From contig NZ_NSKE01000002.1 in assembly GCF_002287075.1 (NCBI RefSeq), positions 124,001 to 188,000 on the forward strand: 64,000 nt of DNA, read 5' to 3'. The DNA comes from Fodinibius salipaludis. Lineage in GTDB: Bacteria > Bacteroidota > Rhodothermia > Balneolales > Balneolaceae. The number at the start of each line of letters is the position of its first letter. The first letter of the stretch is position 1. Below, in pieces: positions 27,811 to 35,400 of the stretch. A program made the translations under genes and the position numbers. The notes beneath the pieces were generated by a model. That model had not been told where the DNA came from and did no database searches. It saw only the letters and a program-made list of their open reading frames with translations.

Positions 27811-28077
27811 ATCACTGAGAACATAACCAAACAGGAATACATCGAAGATATATTAAATCTGCCATATGAGTGGCAGATTGATATTATTAGCAGCATACTA
27901 GCCCGGACCCTTGAACCAGACCCGGAGATTGAACAGGAATGGGTTGATGAAATAAAGCGCAGAGAAAAAGAGATAAAAGCTGGAACAACAAAAATGATTT
28001 CCCAGGAAGAATTTGAGCAACATTTGAAGGAGTTGCGAGAATTATACCAAAAAGGTAAAAAAGAAAATCGTTCATAA
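27811..28077 (+). pseudogene. Addiction-module antitoxin-like frame without a start codon
   Basis: The translated frame (TKQEYIEDILNLPYEWQIDI, then EPDPEIEQEWVDEIKRREKEIKAG and MISQEEFEQHLKELRELYQK) resembles the putative addiction-module component family, in which a short helical protein precedes a RelE-type toxin. A stop codon lies at 27808-27810 and no ATG, GTG or TTG lies at a suitable place; ATA (27823) stands where ATG would be expected before ACCAAACAG. It may be inactive, or use a rare start. No toxin gene follows; small unknown proteins follow instead. Confidence 0.5.
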
Positions 28078-28087
28078 ATGATTTATT

Positions 28088-28267
28088 ATGAGTAAGCAGG
28101 AAAATAAAGATGTTGATGCTTTGGCATTAAAACGAAAATTGTCTAAGAAATTTTCTAAGAAGTATTTTGATGTGGATGGCTCCTTTGACTATGAAAAGTT
28201 TAAAAAAGCCGAAGATGAGATAAAACAGAACCTACAAGAATCGAGCAATAGCGACAGCACGGAATAG
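28088..28267 (+). CDS. Small charged protein, first of a tandem pair
   Basis: A 59-aa protein (MSKQENKDVDALALKRKLSK...) rich in Lys, Asp and Glu, predicted mostly helical. It is clearly related to the next gene: both have D-x-DAL-x-LKRKLSK followed by a Phe and a second charged helix. Ten bp separate it from the antitoxin-like frame upstream. Function unknown; size, charge and setting suit an antitoxin or a DNA-binding accessory, but no family is recognised. Confidence 0.6.
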   Translation: MSKQENKDVDALALKRKLSKKFSKKYFDVDGSFDYEKFKKAEDEIKQNLQESSNSDSTE

Positions 28268-28289
28268 AAAACCGTCAAAAAGGTTTATC

Positions 28290-28472
28290 ATGGATAGGAA
28301 ACCAAATAAAGATTTTGATGCCCTAAAATTGAAACGGAAATTATCAAAACAGTTCTCCGAGACCTACACCAACGAAAAAGGATTGATTGACCGAGAGAAG
28401 TTGAAAAAGGAAATGGAAGAATTTAAAAAACGTAAAGAAGGGTGGAAGGCCAAAAATGATGAAAATAACTAA
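28290..28472 (+). CDS. Small charged protein, second of a tandem pair
   Basis: A 60-aa, Lys/Glu-rich, helical protein (FDALKLKRKLSKQFSETYTN, then REKLKKEMEEFKKRKEG). It is a divergent duplicate of the protein encoded just upstream. Its 3' end overlaps the next gene by 17 bp, so the two are translated together. Function unknown. Confidence 0.6.
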   Translation: MDRKPNKDFDALKLKRKLSKQFSETYTNEKGLIDREKLKKEMEEFKKRKEGWKAKNDENN

Positions 28473-28644
28473 AGCACATATTGTTAGTGCAGTCGATCAG
28501 CTTTCCGCCGATGCAACGACCAGAGATGCCTTGGACGCTCTTATGGTGCTTTGGAAAGTAGACAATAGCCTAAAACAAAATAAAAAAGTGAGCCAGCAAG
28601 AAGTTGAACAACACTTCTTAAGCCGTAGGAAAAAGCGAGAATGA
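28456..28644 (+). CDS. Orphan antitoxin-like protein
   Basis: A 62-aa helical protein (KAHIVSAVDQLSADATTRDA, then LDALMVLWKVDNSLKQ, SQQEVEQHFLSR). It aligns along its length with the antitoxin encoded at 31086-31268 (shared pattern: I..A.D.L..DAT..DAL..L..L..V..SLK......S..E..Q.F), which precedes a ParE toxin. Here no toxin follows: 28645-28687 is non-coding and then a tRNA fragment begins. It could be an orphan antitoxin left after loss of its toxin. Confidence 0.6.
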   Translation: MMKITKAHIVSAVDQLSADATTRDALDALMVLWKVDNSLKQNKKVSQQEVEQHFLSRRKKRE

Positions 28645-28686
28645 GGTGGTCAGAACCATTGATTTGTACCCCGAAAAGCCAATGTT

Positions 28687-28746
28687 AGAGAGAGAGAGAG
28701 AGGGATTCGAACCCTCGAGACCTGGAAGGGCCTGCCGGTTTTCTGA
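28687..28746 (-). pseudogene. 3' fragment of a class II tRNA, probably tRNA-Ser
   Basis: On the minus strand, from 28746: anticodon-stem 3' strand AAACCGGC, variable arm AGGCC-CTTCCA-GGTCT, T arm GAGGG-TTCGAAT-CCCTC, then acceptor 3' strand TCTCTCT. The long variable arm and acceptor sequence fit tRNA-Ser. The 5' half is absent. It is the type of tRNA 3'-end copy left by a tyrosine recombinase, but of another tRNA than the island's own target. Confidence 0.75.
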
Positions 28747-29127
28747 TATAGGTTGTACGACCGTTTAAGCGTTTACTTAATGTAGAGTTTATGCGTTGAT
28801 AACTTCTTACAGTTATTAATAAATAAACTTTGCGACCGATACTGCGTGGATACCCTGACTACGCTAAAATGGTAGTCATACGAGGATAATTAATTGTCTG
28901 TCAGCGGGTTAGGTAAAAGATATACCGTCTATGCGGTGATAATTTCTATCCATTTGGGTACTTCTGCTGTGGATAAATATGTTATTTATGTACAATAATT
29001 ACACTTTGTACATTTTGTACTAAAGTACTATATTAAGTATGCACTACTTCAAGGAAGGGTGCGATCCGACAAGGTCGGATGACCTTTTACCGGATTTCAC
29101 CCTAAAACCGGATAAACAAGCATCGTT
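28747..29127. other. Promoter region of the Phd-RelE-HigA genes
   Basis: No gene seen. AT-rich stretch with short GTAC-containing repeats (TTTGTACATTTTGTAC and AAAGTACT, about 29006-29029) that may be operator sites, and a perfect inverted repeat ATCCGAC-AAG-GTCGGAT at 29064-29080, 47 bp before the antitoxin start. Two ACCGGAT copies follow. Toxin-antitoxin promoters are usually repressed by their own products, and these repeats are the candidates. Confidence 0.45.
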
Positions 29128-29391
29128 ATGGCTACTGAACAAATTAACACGAACCAAGCCCGAAAGGAGTTTGCCGACAACATCAATCGCGTAGCATATG
29201 GGCACGAAAGAGTTACTATTACTCGGCACGGCAAACCAGTTGCTGCGTTAATATCGGTTGATGATTTAGAGTTTCTTGAGAAACTGGAACATCAGCTGGA
29301 TAAGAAAGCAATTCAAGAAGCTTGGCAGGAACAAGGTGATAAGCCTTTGAAATCCCTTGATGAGGTAAAGTCCCAATTAGGGATACAATGA
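29128..29391 (+). CDS. Phd/YefM-family antitoxin
   Basis: An 87-aa antitoxin with the Phd/YefM N-terminal DNA-binding domain: INTNQARKEFADNINRVAYG, then ERVTITRHGKPVAALISVDD. The C-terminal helix (EKLEHQLDKKAIQEAW) would wrap and neutralise the toxin. The RelE-type toxin gene starts 10 bp downstream. Repression of its own promoter through the repeats upstream is expected for the family. Confidence 0.9.
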   Translation: MATEQINTNQARKEFADNINRVAYGHERVTITRHGKPVAALISVDDLEFLEKLEHQLDKKAIQEAWQEQGDKPLKSLDEVKSQLGIQ

Positions 29392-29401
29392 TGAATTATA
29401 A

Positions 29402-29668
29402 ATGTCTAATTCTTTTAACCTTTTATTCACGAATAAAGCATACAAAGAAGTCAAAAAATTAGACCAGGATGTCCAACGCCAAATTATTGATGCTGCCGAG
29501 GACTTACTGCGGGATCCTAGACCCCAAAATAGCCGGCAATTACGTGGAGAGCTTAGCAATTACCGTCGGCTCCGAACCGGTGACTACCGGGTAATCTATC
29601 AAATCAAGGATAAGGAACTTGAAATTGTGGTTGTTCGAGCGGGGCATCGTAAAGATATTTATGATTAA
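29402..29668 (+). CDS. RelE-family toxin
   Basis: An 88-aa RelE/ParE-fold protein, expected to be a ribosome-dependent mRNA endonuclease. Typical residues are seen: KAYKEVKKLDQDVQRQIIDA, RQLRGELSNYRRLRTGDYRV, IYQIKDKELEIVVVRAGHRK and DIYD. The core basic residues (R in YRRLRTGDYRVIY, R in AGHRK) are intact, so it should be active. It lies between a Phd antitoxin and a HigA-type regulator. Confidence 0.9.
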   Translation: MSNSFNLLFTNKAYKEVKKLDQDVQRQIIDAAEDLLRDPRPQNSRQLRGELSNYRRLRTGDYRVIYQIKDKELEIVVVRAGHRKDIYD

Positions 29669-29675
29669 TACTACT

Positions 29676-29978
29676 ATGAGTTCTCATCAATTTATACCAC
29701 CAACCCATCTTGGGGAAATTCTTAAAGAAGAGTTTTTGGATCCAATAGGAATCTCCCAACGAGCATTTGCCCGAAAAATTGATGTCCCGGCCAACCGGAT
29801 TAATCAAATCGTTAATGGCAAACGAGGAATAACCGGTGATACGGCTATCCGTTTTGGGTTGGCCCTTAGGACAAGCCCGGAGATGTGGCTTCGGCTACAA
29901 TCTCGATACAAGCTGGAAAAAGCCCAGGACGAAAGCGATCCGGATCTAGATAAAAAAATAACACCAGTTACGACCTAA
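29676..29978 (+). CDS. HigA-family XRE antitoxin/regulator
   Basis: About 100 aa from ATG 29676 (MSSHQFIPPTHLGEIL); ATG 29661 is the alternative and would overlap the toxin gene by 8 bp. The signature is PPTHLGEILKEEFLDPIGIS, followed by an XRE helix-turn-helix (QRAFARKIDVPANRINQIVN) and the HigA-type SPEMWLRLQSRYKLEKA. HigA normally follows its own HigB toxin; here the preceding gene is a RelE partnered by Phd, so HigA either is an orphan or acts as a second regulator of the same toxin. Confidence 0.87.
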   Translation: MSSHQFIPPTHLGEILKEEFLDPIGISQRAFARKIDVPANRINQIVNGKRGITGDTAIRFGLALRTSPEMWLRLQSRYKLEKAQDESDPDLDKKITPVTT

Positions 29979-30112
29979 AGAACTATATGAATAATTGGTA
30001 CAGGTTTGATTGTCATTTTCTTTGCTTGGTTGCTTCTGAAAACCTGTTAGATATACGATTGTTCTTTTTTACGTTATATTTATAGAAATGTTAATTGTTG
30101 GAGAAAGTTGTT

Positions 30113-30346
30113 ATGGGTGCTGCAACAACAAATGAAAAAGAGTTGATCGACTGGATTAACCAGCTTGAAGACCAAGCTATGTTACAAAATTTGAAGATGC
30201 TTAAGGAAGAGACGGAAGGTAAAGACTGGTGGGATGAAATTTCCGATGCTGAAAAAGCGGGGATTGATAGAGGACTGGATGATTCTAAATCCGGTCGAAC
30301 TACGCCCCACCAAGAGGTACGTAAAAGCTATGAAGAATGGCTGTAA
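30113..30346 (+). CDS. Antitoxin-like acidic protein
   Basis: A 77-aa protein starting at ATG 30113, which has a good ribosome site (GGAGAAAG) 7 bp upstream. The text KELIDWINQLEDQAMLQNLK, KDWWDEISDAEKAGIDRGLD and the end PHQEVRKSYEEWL is typical of short antitoxins that precede ParE/RelE toxins in Bacteroidota. The toxin frame starts inside its last codons (30337) but is broken, so this antitoxin is now probably without a partner. Confidence 0.75.
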   Translation: MGAATTNEKELIDWINQLEDQAMLQNLKMLKEETEGKDWWDEISDAEKAGIDRGLDDSKSGRTTPHQEVRKSYEEWL

Positions 30347-30554
30347 ACAGCTATCCGGTTGTATGGTCAGATAAGGCCCAAAAGACATCGAGTACATTCA
30401 GCAGGATTTAACAGCTACTTTGCAAGAAGCCGAACAGATTTGCCAGGGACTGATCGAGCAAGCTAAGGCCTACAACGACCAAGAAGGCCAACAAATCTAT
30501 GATATTGACCAGCTTAAAAATGACTCGAAAAAATACGAGCGATCTATCCCTTAA
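30337..30554 (+). pseudogene. Disrupted ParE/RelE-type toxin gene
   Basis: Starts at ATG 30337, overlapping the antitoxin by 10 bp, and reads MAVNSYPVVWSDKAQK, the usual opening of a ParE-type toxin, then hits a stop near 30395 in this frame. Shifting frame near 30380 gives DIEYIQQDLTATLQEAEQIC, which continues to a stop at 30554 (YERSIP). The first shifted words (DIEYIQQ) fit the toxin; the rest does not look like ParE, so a frameshift plus a fusion to other debris is likely. Confidence 0.6.
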
Positions 30555-30756
30555 ATTTCACGGCCAGGCGCCATAACCACCTCGGCAATAAAAGCACCCA
30601 AAACAGCCGACTTGCTACCATCTTCAAATTTGAAGCACTATAATCGAAATTTTAAAGCGGGTTTTCGGGCATCGAGAAATTTTCCCGGGAATAGCCCCGA
30701 TCACGGCCAGTACGCCGGTGCAGGGAGAACCCGGCTCCAAGTAAGTAGCGTAACAA

Positions 30757-31086
30757 TTAATTCAGAAACCGTTGCCAAATGTGGGATAGGAAGGGTTGGA
30801 TATTTTGTCTTCCATGAATCACGTTCAGGATATAAATGATCTCCGGGGTTTCCTCGGGAAGAAAGTAGATAATGCGATATTTGTTATGAAATATTTCCCG
30901 AAAGTTTTCCTGATCAAGTTCCGGAAGTTTGCGGCCTGATTTAGGATGCTCTTTTAAACGTGCCGGGACATTAATAATATCCCCAATAACCTCGCTTATC
31001 GTGTCTTGATGGACTTTTTCGCCTTCCAGGTAATCTCTTATTGATCGAATATTTTCCTGTGCATTAATCGTCCATTTAATCACCAT
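30757..31086 (-). CDS. ParE-family toxin
   Basis: A 109-aa RelE/ParE-superfamily toxin: VIKWTINAQENIRSIRDYLE, then PARLKEHPKSGRKLPEL, NFREIFHNKYRIIYFL and IYILNVIHGRQN. The pattern (ENIRSIRDYLE near the start, SGR.LPEL, YRI.Y) is that of ParE, expected to poison DNA gyrase. The tail after HGRQN is about 15 residues longer than usual. It overlaps the antitoxin gene by 1 to 4 bp (TAATG). Confidence 0.87.
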   Translation of the reverse strand: MVIKWTINAQENIRSIRDYLEGEKVHQDTISEVIGDIINVPARLKEHPKSGRKLPELDQENFREIFHNKYRIIYFLPEETPEIIYILNVIHGRQNIQPFLSHIWQRFLN

Positions 31087-31268
31087 TATTTCAAAAATTC
31101 TTGCTTCATTTCTTCATGCGAAAGCGTCCGGCCTTGGTCAACATCCTTTAGTGATTTACTGACCTGGTGAAGCACATAAAGTTCATACAGCGCATCTTCG
31201 ATGGTTGCGTCCTCGGGTAACTCATCTATGGCTTTTTGAATCCGTTTTTTGTCGATTGTGAGTTCCAT
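31086..31268 (-). CDS. Antitoxin of the ParE pair
   Basis: A 60-aa helical protein (DKKRIQKAIDELPEDATIED, then ALYELYVLHQVSKSLKDVDQ, LSHEEMKQEFLK). It directly precedes and overlaps the ParE toxin gene, which identifies it as the antitoxin. It is the intact relative of the orphan at 28456-28644. It has no recognisable DNA-binding domain. Confidence 0.8.
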   Translation of the reverse strand: MELTIDKKRIQKAIDELPEDATIEDALYELYVLHQVSKSLKDVDQGRTLSHEEMKQEFLK

Positions 31269-31378
31269 AATGGCATTTTTTCAGGTTCGGTATGCTGTAA
31301 TATAGGTGCTTAACGATTGGAAATAAAATTAATTTATGGGAATTCCACCTCTTGGCGGTCTTACTATCCCTCCCAAAT

Positions 31379-31531
31379 CTATTCACCGTATATCCGTTGG
31401 TCCAACTTAAAAAACTTCGGCCACCGGCCACCTATCCCATGCTCCCGGCAAATGGCTCCCACTTTTAGCCCTTGTTCTTGTTTGTTGAGGATCGAGATGA
31501 TTTGGGATTCGCTAAAACGTGATTTTTTCAT
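31379..31531 (-). pseudogene. IS3-family transposase OrfA remnant
   Basis: From ATG 31531 the minus strand reads MKKSRFSESQIISILNKQEQ followed by GLKVGAICREHGI, the helix-turn-helix start of IS3-type (IS407/IS2-like) OrfA transposases. It then departs from the family after HGI and stops at 31379. No OrfB and no terminal inverted repeats are seen, so this is a dead fragment. Confidence 0.75.
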
Positions 31532-31567
31532 GATAGAAAGTAGTGAATTTTCTCTACTTTCAAACGG

Positions 31568-31837
31568 TCAACTTTCAGGGAAGCTTACACATTCGGTAGG
31601 ATATATAATGGATTTTCCGTGCTGGATGAACCGGATAGACTTCTCGTCCCTAAGATATTGGCATTTTGCCGGGCTCCAATGGGCAAGCTTACAGGGATCT
31701 GAAGTTCGAATATATTTCGGCAATTTAGAACGACGTATTATGGAGGGCAACGCCTTTTCTAAAGCCTGTTTAACAGTCTGTTCAATTAAACTTTCAGCTT
31801 TTTCTTCTTTTAAAATAACTAAATTCTCCTTTTGCAT
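31568..31837 (-). CDS. Excisionase-like helix-turn-helix (HTH_17) protein
   Basis: An 89-aa protein. The first 35 residues form a charged helix (KAESLIEQTVKQALEKALP); the rest has the winged-helix pattern of small excisionase/MerR-like DNA-binding proteins: CKLAHWSPAKCQYLRDEKS, then IRFIQHGKSIIYP. Proteins like this usually sit beside tyrosine integrases and direct excision; here it is 4.4 kb from the integrase, with a cluster of palindromes about 200 bp upstream of its start. Role as Xis is inferred. Confidence 0.65.
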   Translation of the reverse strand: MQKENLVILKEEKAESLIEQTVKQALEKALPSIIRRSKLPKYIRTSDPCKLAHWSPAKCQYLRDEKSIRFIQHGKSIIYPTECVSFPES

Positions 31838-32033
31838 AATTATCTACAAGCCTATTTAAATTTTTAGTATTCATCGTTTCACTACCTTTAATTAATTTTG
31901 AGTTTTATGAAATTAGCCTTTCGACTTAATTCATTACATAGCACTTTTCAGTGTAGTTCACTTCAAGCTATTCAGGAGATTTCAGTAAAGCAAATTATAC
32001 AATACGTCTATTTTTCACCTCATATCCTTAATA

Positions 32034-32115
32034 ATATTACTAATATTAATAACCTTAGTAATATACATAATACAGTATTACCGGTTATACTGTATTACCC
32101 GTTATACGGTATAAC
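32034..32115. repeat. Cluster of three palindromes
   Basis: Within 82 gene-free bases: ATATTACTAA (32034-32043) with its complement at 32055-32064; AATACAGTAT (32069-32078) with its complement at 32087-32096 around a central ACCGGT, giving a nearly perfect 28-bp palindrome; and GTTATAC-G-GTATAAC (32101-32115). The last two share the GTTATAC wording. They lie upstream of the excisionase-like gene. Confidence 0.75.
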
Positions 32116-32419
32116 TCGATACGAACTTATCAGCACAGTTTTTACTAAGACTCCAATATTATTTTCAATATAAAACTGATCGAAGAATTCTACATTTTTT
32201 CAAAATAATTTCTTTGCAAAAAGACTTTTTTGGCAAAGAATTGGCCGTAAAATTAAGAATTAGAAAAAGCGACCATTCAAAATTTTTCTAAAGTAACAGC
32301 TTTTTTGTGCGCGACCTGAGAAATCTTCCCCTTCGCTCTATTTTTATTGCATTCCATTTCATCATTTCTTTCAGAAAGAAATAGAGTAAGACAGAAGCAA
32401 AAAATAACCGACCAATCAG
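32116..32419. other. Gene-free stretch between palindromes and hsdR
   Basis: No gene seen. It holds a long hairpin at 32210-32240 (TTCTTTGC and AAAAAG arms paired with CTTTTT and GCAAAGAA) and a smaller one, ATTTCTTT-CAG-AAAGAAAT, near 32364-32382. The second is about 40 bp past the hsdR stop and may help end hsdR transcription, although no clear T-run follows. Confidence 0.4.
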
Positions 32420-35400
32420 TCAATACGACTGATACACGTGATCAAACACCTCATTACAGGTCTGGGCAAAGAGCTGACGGTCGTACTGGTCAGGTAGCAC
32501 GTTGTCCAGCTCTGTTTCGATAGTCACCTTCACATCAGCAATACGCTGCTGCTGTTTGGTCCAATCCATGACCAGCTTTTCTTGTTTCAGCTTCTCGATA
32601 AGCTCTGATATGCCTTCTTTGATCTCTTTTCGTTCACTCTCTTTCAAATCAATTTTTTCGCGCTGCGTTATTAGATCATACAGGGCCAACTCTTCTTCGC
32701 TCATGTTTTCTTTGGCACTGCGCTCACGCTCTTCGTTCAGATCCTGCTGCAGCTTCAAGAACTCTTCGAACTGCACGTCCAAATTGATGCTGTAGTTATT
32801 GTATTTCTCGATCATCTCCTCGAAGCGCTCCTTGAAGTCCATGCGCGTGCGGTTCTGCTCGACCATTTTCTGAATCTGGTTCTCAATCTTGGTCTTCATC
32901 TTCTGCAGGGCTACACGCTTATGCTTCTTTTTGGCAAAGCGCTCTTTGAGCTTCTCAAAATCAATCTTCCCAATATCCACCAGATCATTATCTCCGTCAA
33001 TCTGGTAAGGCTCGCTAACAATATCCTCGTCCAGCTTATCCTCAATTTGTTTGCGGATATCCGAAATATCATCATTCTCTTCCGGACCCAGTATCTTGAT
33101 GCGATCTTTAATGGCCTTTAGTGCTGATCGAACCGGCAGAAACTCCTCGGCCTCAGGGTCAGGCAGGATAGCTTTATATAGTTTATTCACCACATTGGCA
33201 TGGGTAACAAACTCTTTCTTTTTCTCCTCATTGATGAGTACTTCTTCCACGGCATCATCCACTGCATCTCCCAATTCTTCGTAATCAACGATGGCCTGGG
33301 CAAATTCATCCTGGTACTTCGTAATATCCGCTCCTTCAGCCTCAATAATCTTGTCTAAATCCACGTCCTGCTGCTCACAAAACGCACGGGCTTCGGCTAT
33401 GGCTTCCCGTAGCTGATTCACCAGCTCTTCCTTATCCTTCACCGGATTCTTGGCCTCAGGATCTTCGGGCTCGTGCCCGGTCGCATAGGTCGCCAGGGCT
33501 TTTTGCAAGTTGCGAAAGACACCCACGTAATCCACAATCAAACCATTATTCTTATCGCCGTGCACCCGGTTGGCCCGAGCGATGGTCTGCATCAGGGTAT
33601 GATTCTTCATCGGCTTGTCGAGGTAGAGGGTCGACAGGCTCGGTGCATCAAAGCCGGTAATCCACATGGCGCAGACAAAGACCAGCCGCAAGTCATCCTC
33701 GGGATCTTTAAATTGTTCTTCTAAATTCTCTTTCTCCTTCCGCTTGCGGTGGGGGCGAATATCCAACCCTTCCTCTTCAAACTCTTGGATCTCATTCTGG
33801 GACTTGGAGATCACCACGGCCATGTCGGTTTCTTTCATGTAGTTGAGCCGCTCCAGCAGCCTGTCCCGTTCCATGTCTGTATTGGCAGACTCCAGCTCTT
33901 TTTTTAGGCGCTGCTGTTCCTTTTCCCACTCCTCCTGCACCAGATCATACATGCGTACGGTCGTAAAGCGATCAATACAGATCATCATACCCTTGCCCAT
34001 GTAGCCCCGATCCAGGAAGTGCTGTACCATATCTGCGGCGATAGCCTCAAGGCGATCTTTTCTTGTGATGAGGTGATACTCCTGACGAAATTCGCGCTCC
34101 AGCTTCTCTTCCTGCGCTTCGTTGAGCATCGCCTCGTCGAGCAGTTCTTCCAGCTCTTCGTTAATATTTTCATTGGTGAGCTGCAGTTCTGGGATACGAT
34201 TCTCATAATAGAGCGGAACCGTGGCCCCATCCTCAATGGATTGCTGAAAATCATAGACGCTGACGTAATCGCCAAAGACTTCCCGGGTCTTCTCATCCTG
34301 ACCCTTTATGAGCGGCGTGCCGGTAAAGCCCAAGAAAGCCGCATTGGGCAGCGCCTTACGCATGTTCATGGCCAGCTTATCGTACTGGGTGCGGTGGGCC
34401 TCGTCGGTGATCACGATAATATCGTCGTCGGTGCTGAGCACCGGGAACTCCTCACCATCACGGTCATGGAACTTGTGAATAAGGGTAAAAACGTAGCGAT
34501 GATTCTCGCTGAGCAGCTGCTTGAGCTCTTCCTTGCTATCGGCCCGGATGTCCTCTTCGGGCTCGGTGACCGCACCTACGGAAGCAAAGTTGGAATAGAT
34601 CTGATCATCGAGATCCGTGCGATCCGTTATTATGACAAATTTCCAGTCCCCGGCCAGCTCGCGCATAATCTTGCGCGTCAAAAAGACCATCGAAAAGCTC
34701 TTGCCACTGCCCTGCGTATGCCAGAATACCCCCAGTTTCCCTTCGTTTTCCCCGATATGCTTAACAGCTTCAATAGCATTATTCACGCCTAAATACTGGT
34801 GGTTGCGCGCAAACAGTTTCTTGGGGTTGGACTTCGCACTTTCAAAGAGGATAAAGTGCTCCATCAGATCTGACAGCCGCTCTTTTTGGCAGATCCCGTA
34901 AATGGCCGTTTGCAGGCTGACCAGTCCCGGCTCGTCTTCATCGCTGATCTTTTTCCACTCCCCGTAGAATTCCCATGGTGAGGTGATGGTACCTACTTTG
35001 GTATCGGCCCCGTTGGAGAGGATAATCACCTGGTTGTACCAGAACAGCTGGGGAATCGTATCTTTGTAATCGCTAATATTATACTGGTAGGCGTCTTTGA
35101 CGCTTCGACTGCCTCTTTTGAGCTCAAATAGAATGACCGGCAAGCCATTGACGAAAGCCACTAAATCGGGACGCTTATTGCCATAATCGCCGTGCACCCA
35201 GAGCTGGTAAACCAGCAGGTGATCGTTGTTTTCGGGCTCCTGCCAGTCGATAACCTTCAAGGTTTTACGGATGAGTGAGCCGTCTTCATCACGGTACTCC
35301 AGGTCTACCCCGTCGCGCATAAGCTCATAGATTTGTTTGTTGGCACGGACCTCGTGCATGGACGAGCGATCCCGCGACAGCTTTCTAACTGCTTCCTCAA

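Noticed and set aside
27651-28075. Two short minus-strand open frames
   Set aside because: They are antisense to the antitoxin-like frame or lie in non-coding sequence, with no ribosome site or motif.
28687-28703. (GA)n microsatellite
   Set aside because: The GA run is the acceptor end of the tRNA-Ser fragment, extended by a few units; not treated as a separate repeat.
31317-31859. 180-codon open frame on the plus strand
   Set aside because: It lies antisense to the IS3 OrfA remnant and the excisionase-like gene, whose translations carry recognisable motifs; this one does not.
32034-32115. Possible CRISPR array
   Set aside because: The three units are palindromes of different sequence, without equal spacers or neighbouring cas genes. 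No CRISPR array is seen anywhere in the window.
31898-32173. 91-codon open frame across the palindromes
   Set aside because: The composition is low-complexity (Asn/Ile-rich), produced by the AT-rich palindromes; no protein character.
34019-34792. 257-codon open frame antisense to hsdR
   Set aside because: Shadow of the strongly supported hsdR gene, with no domain of its own.
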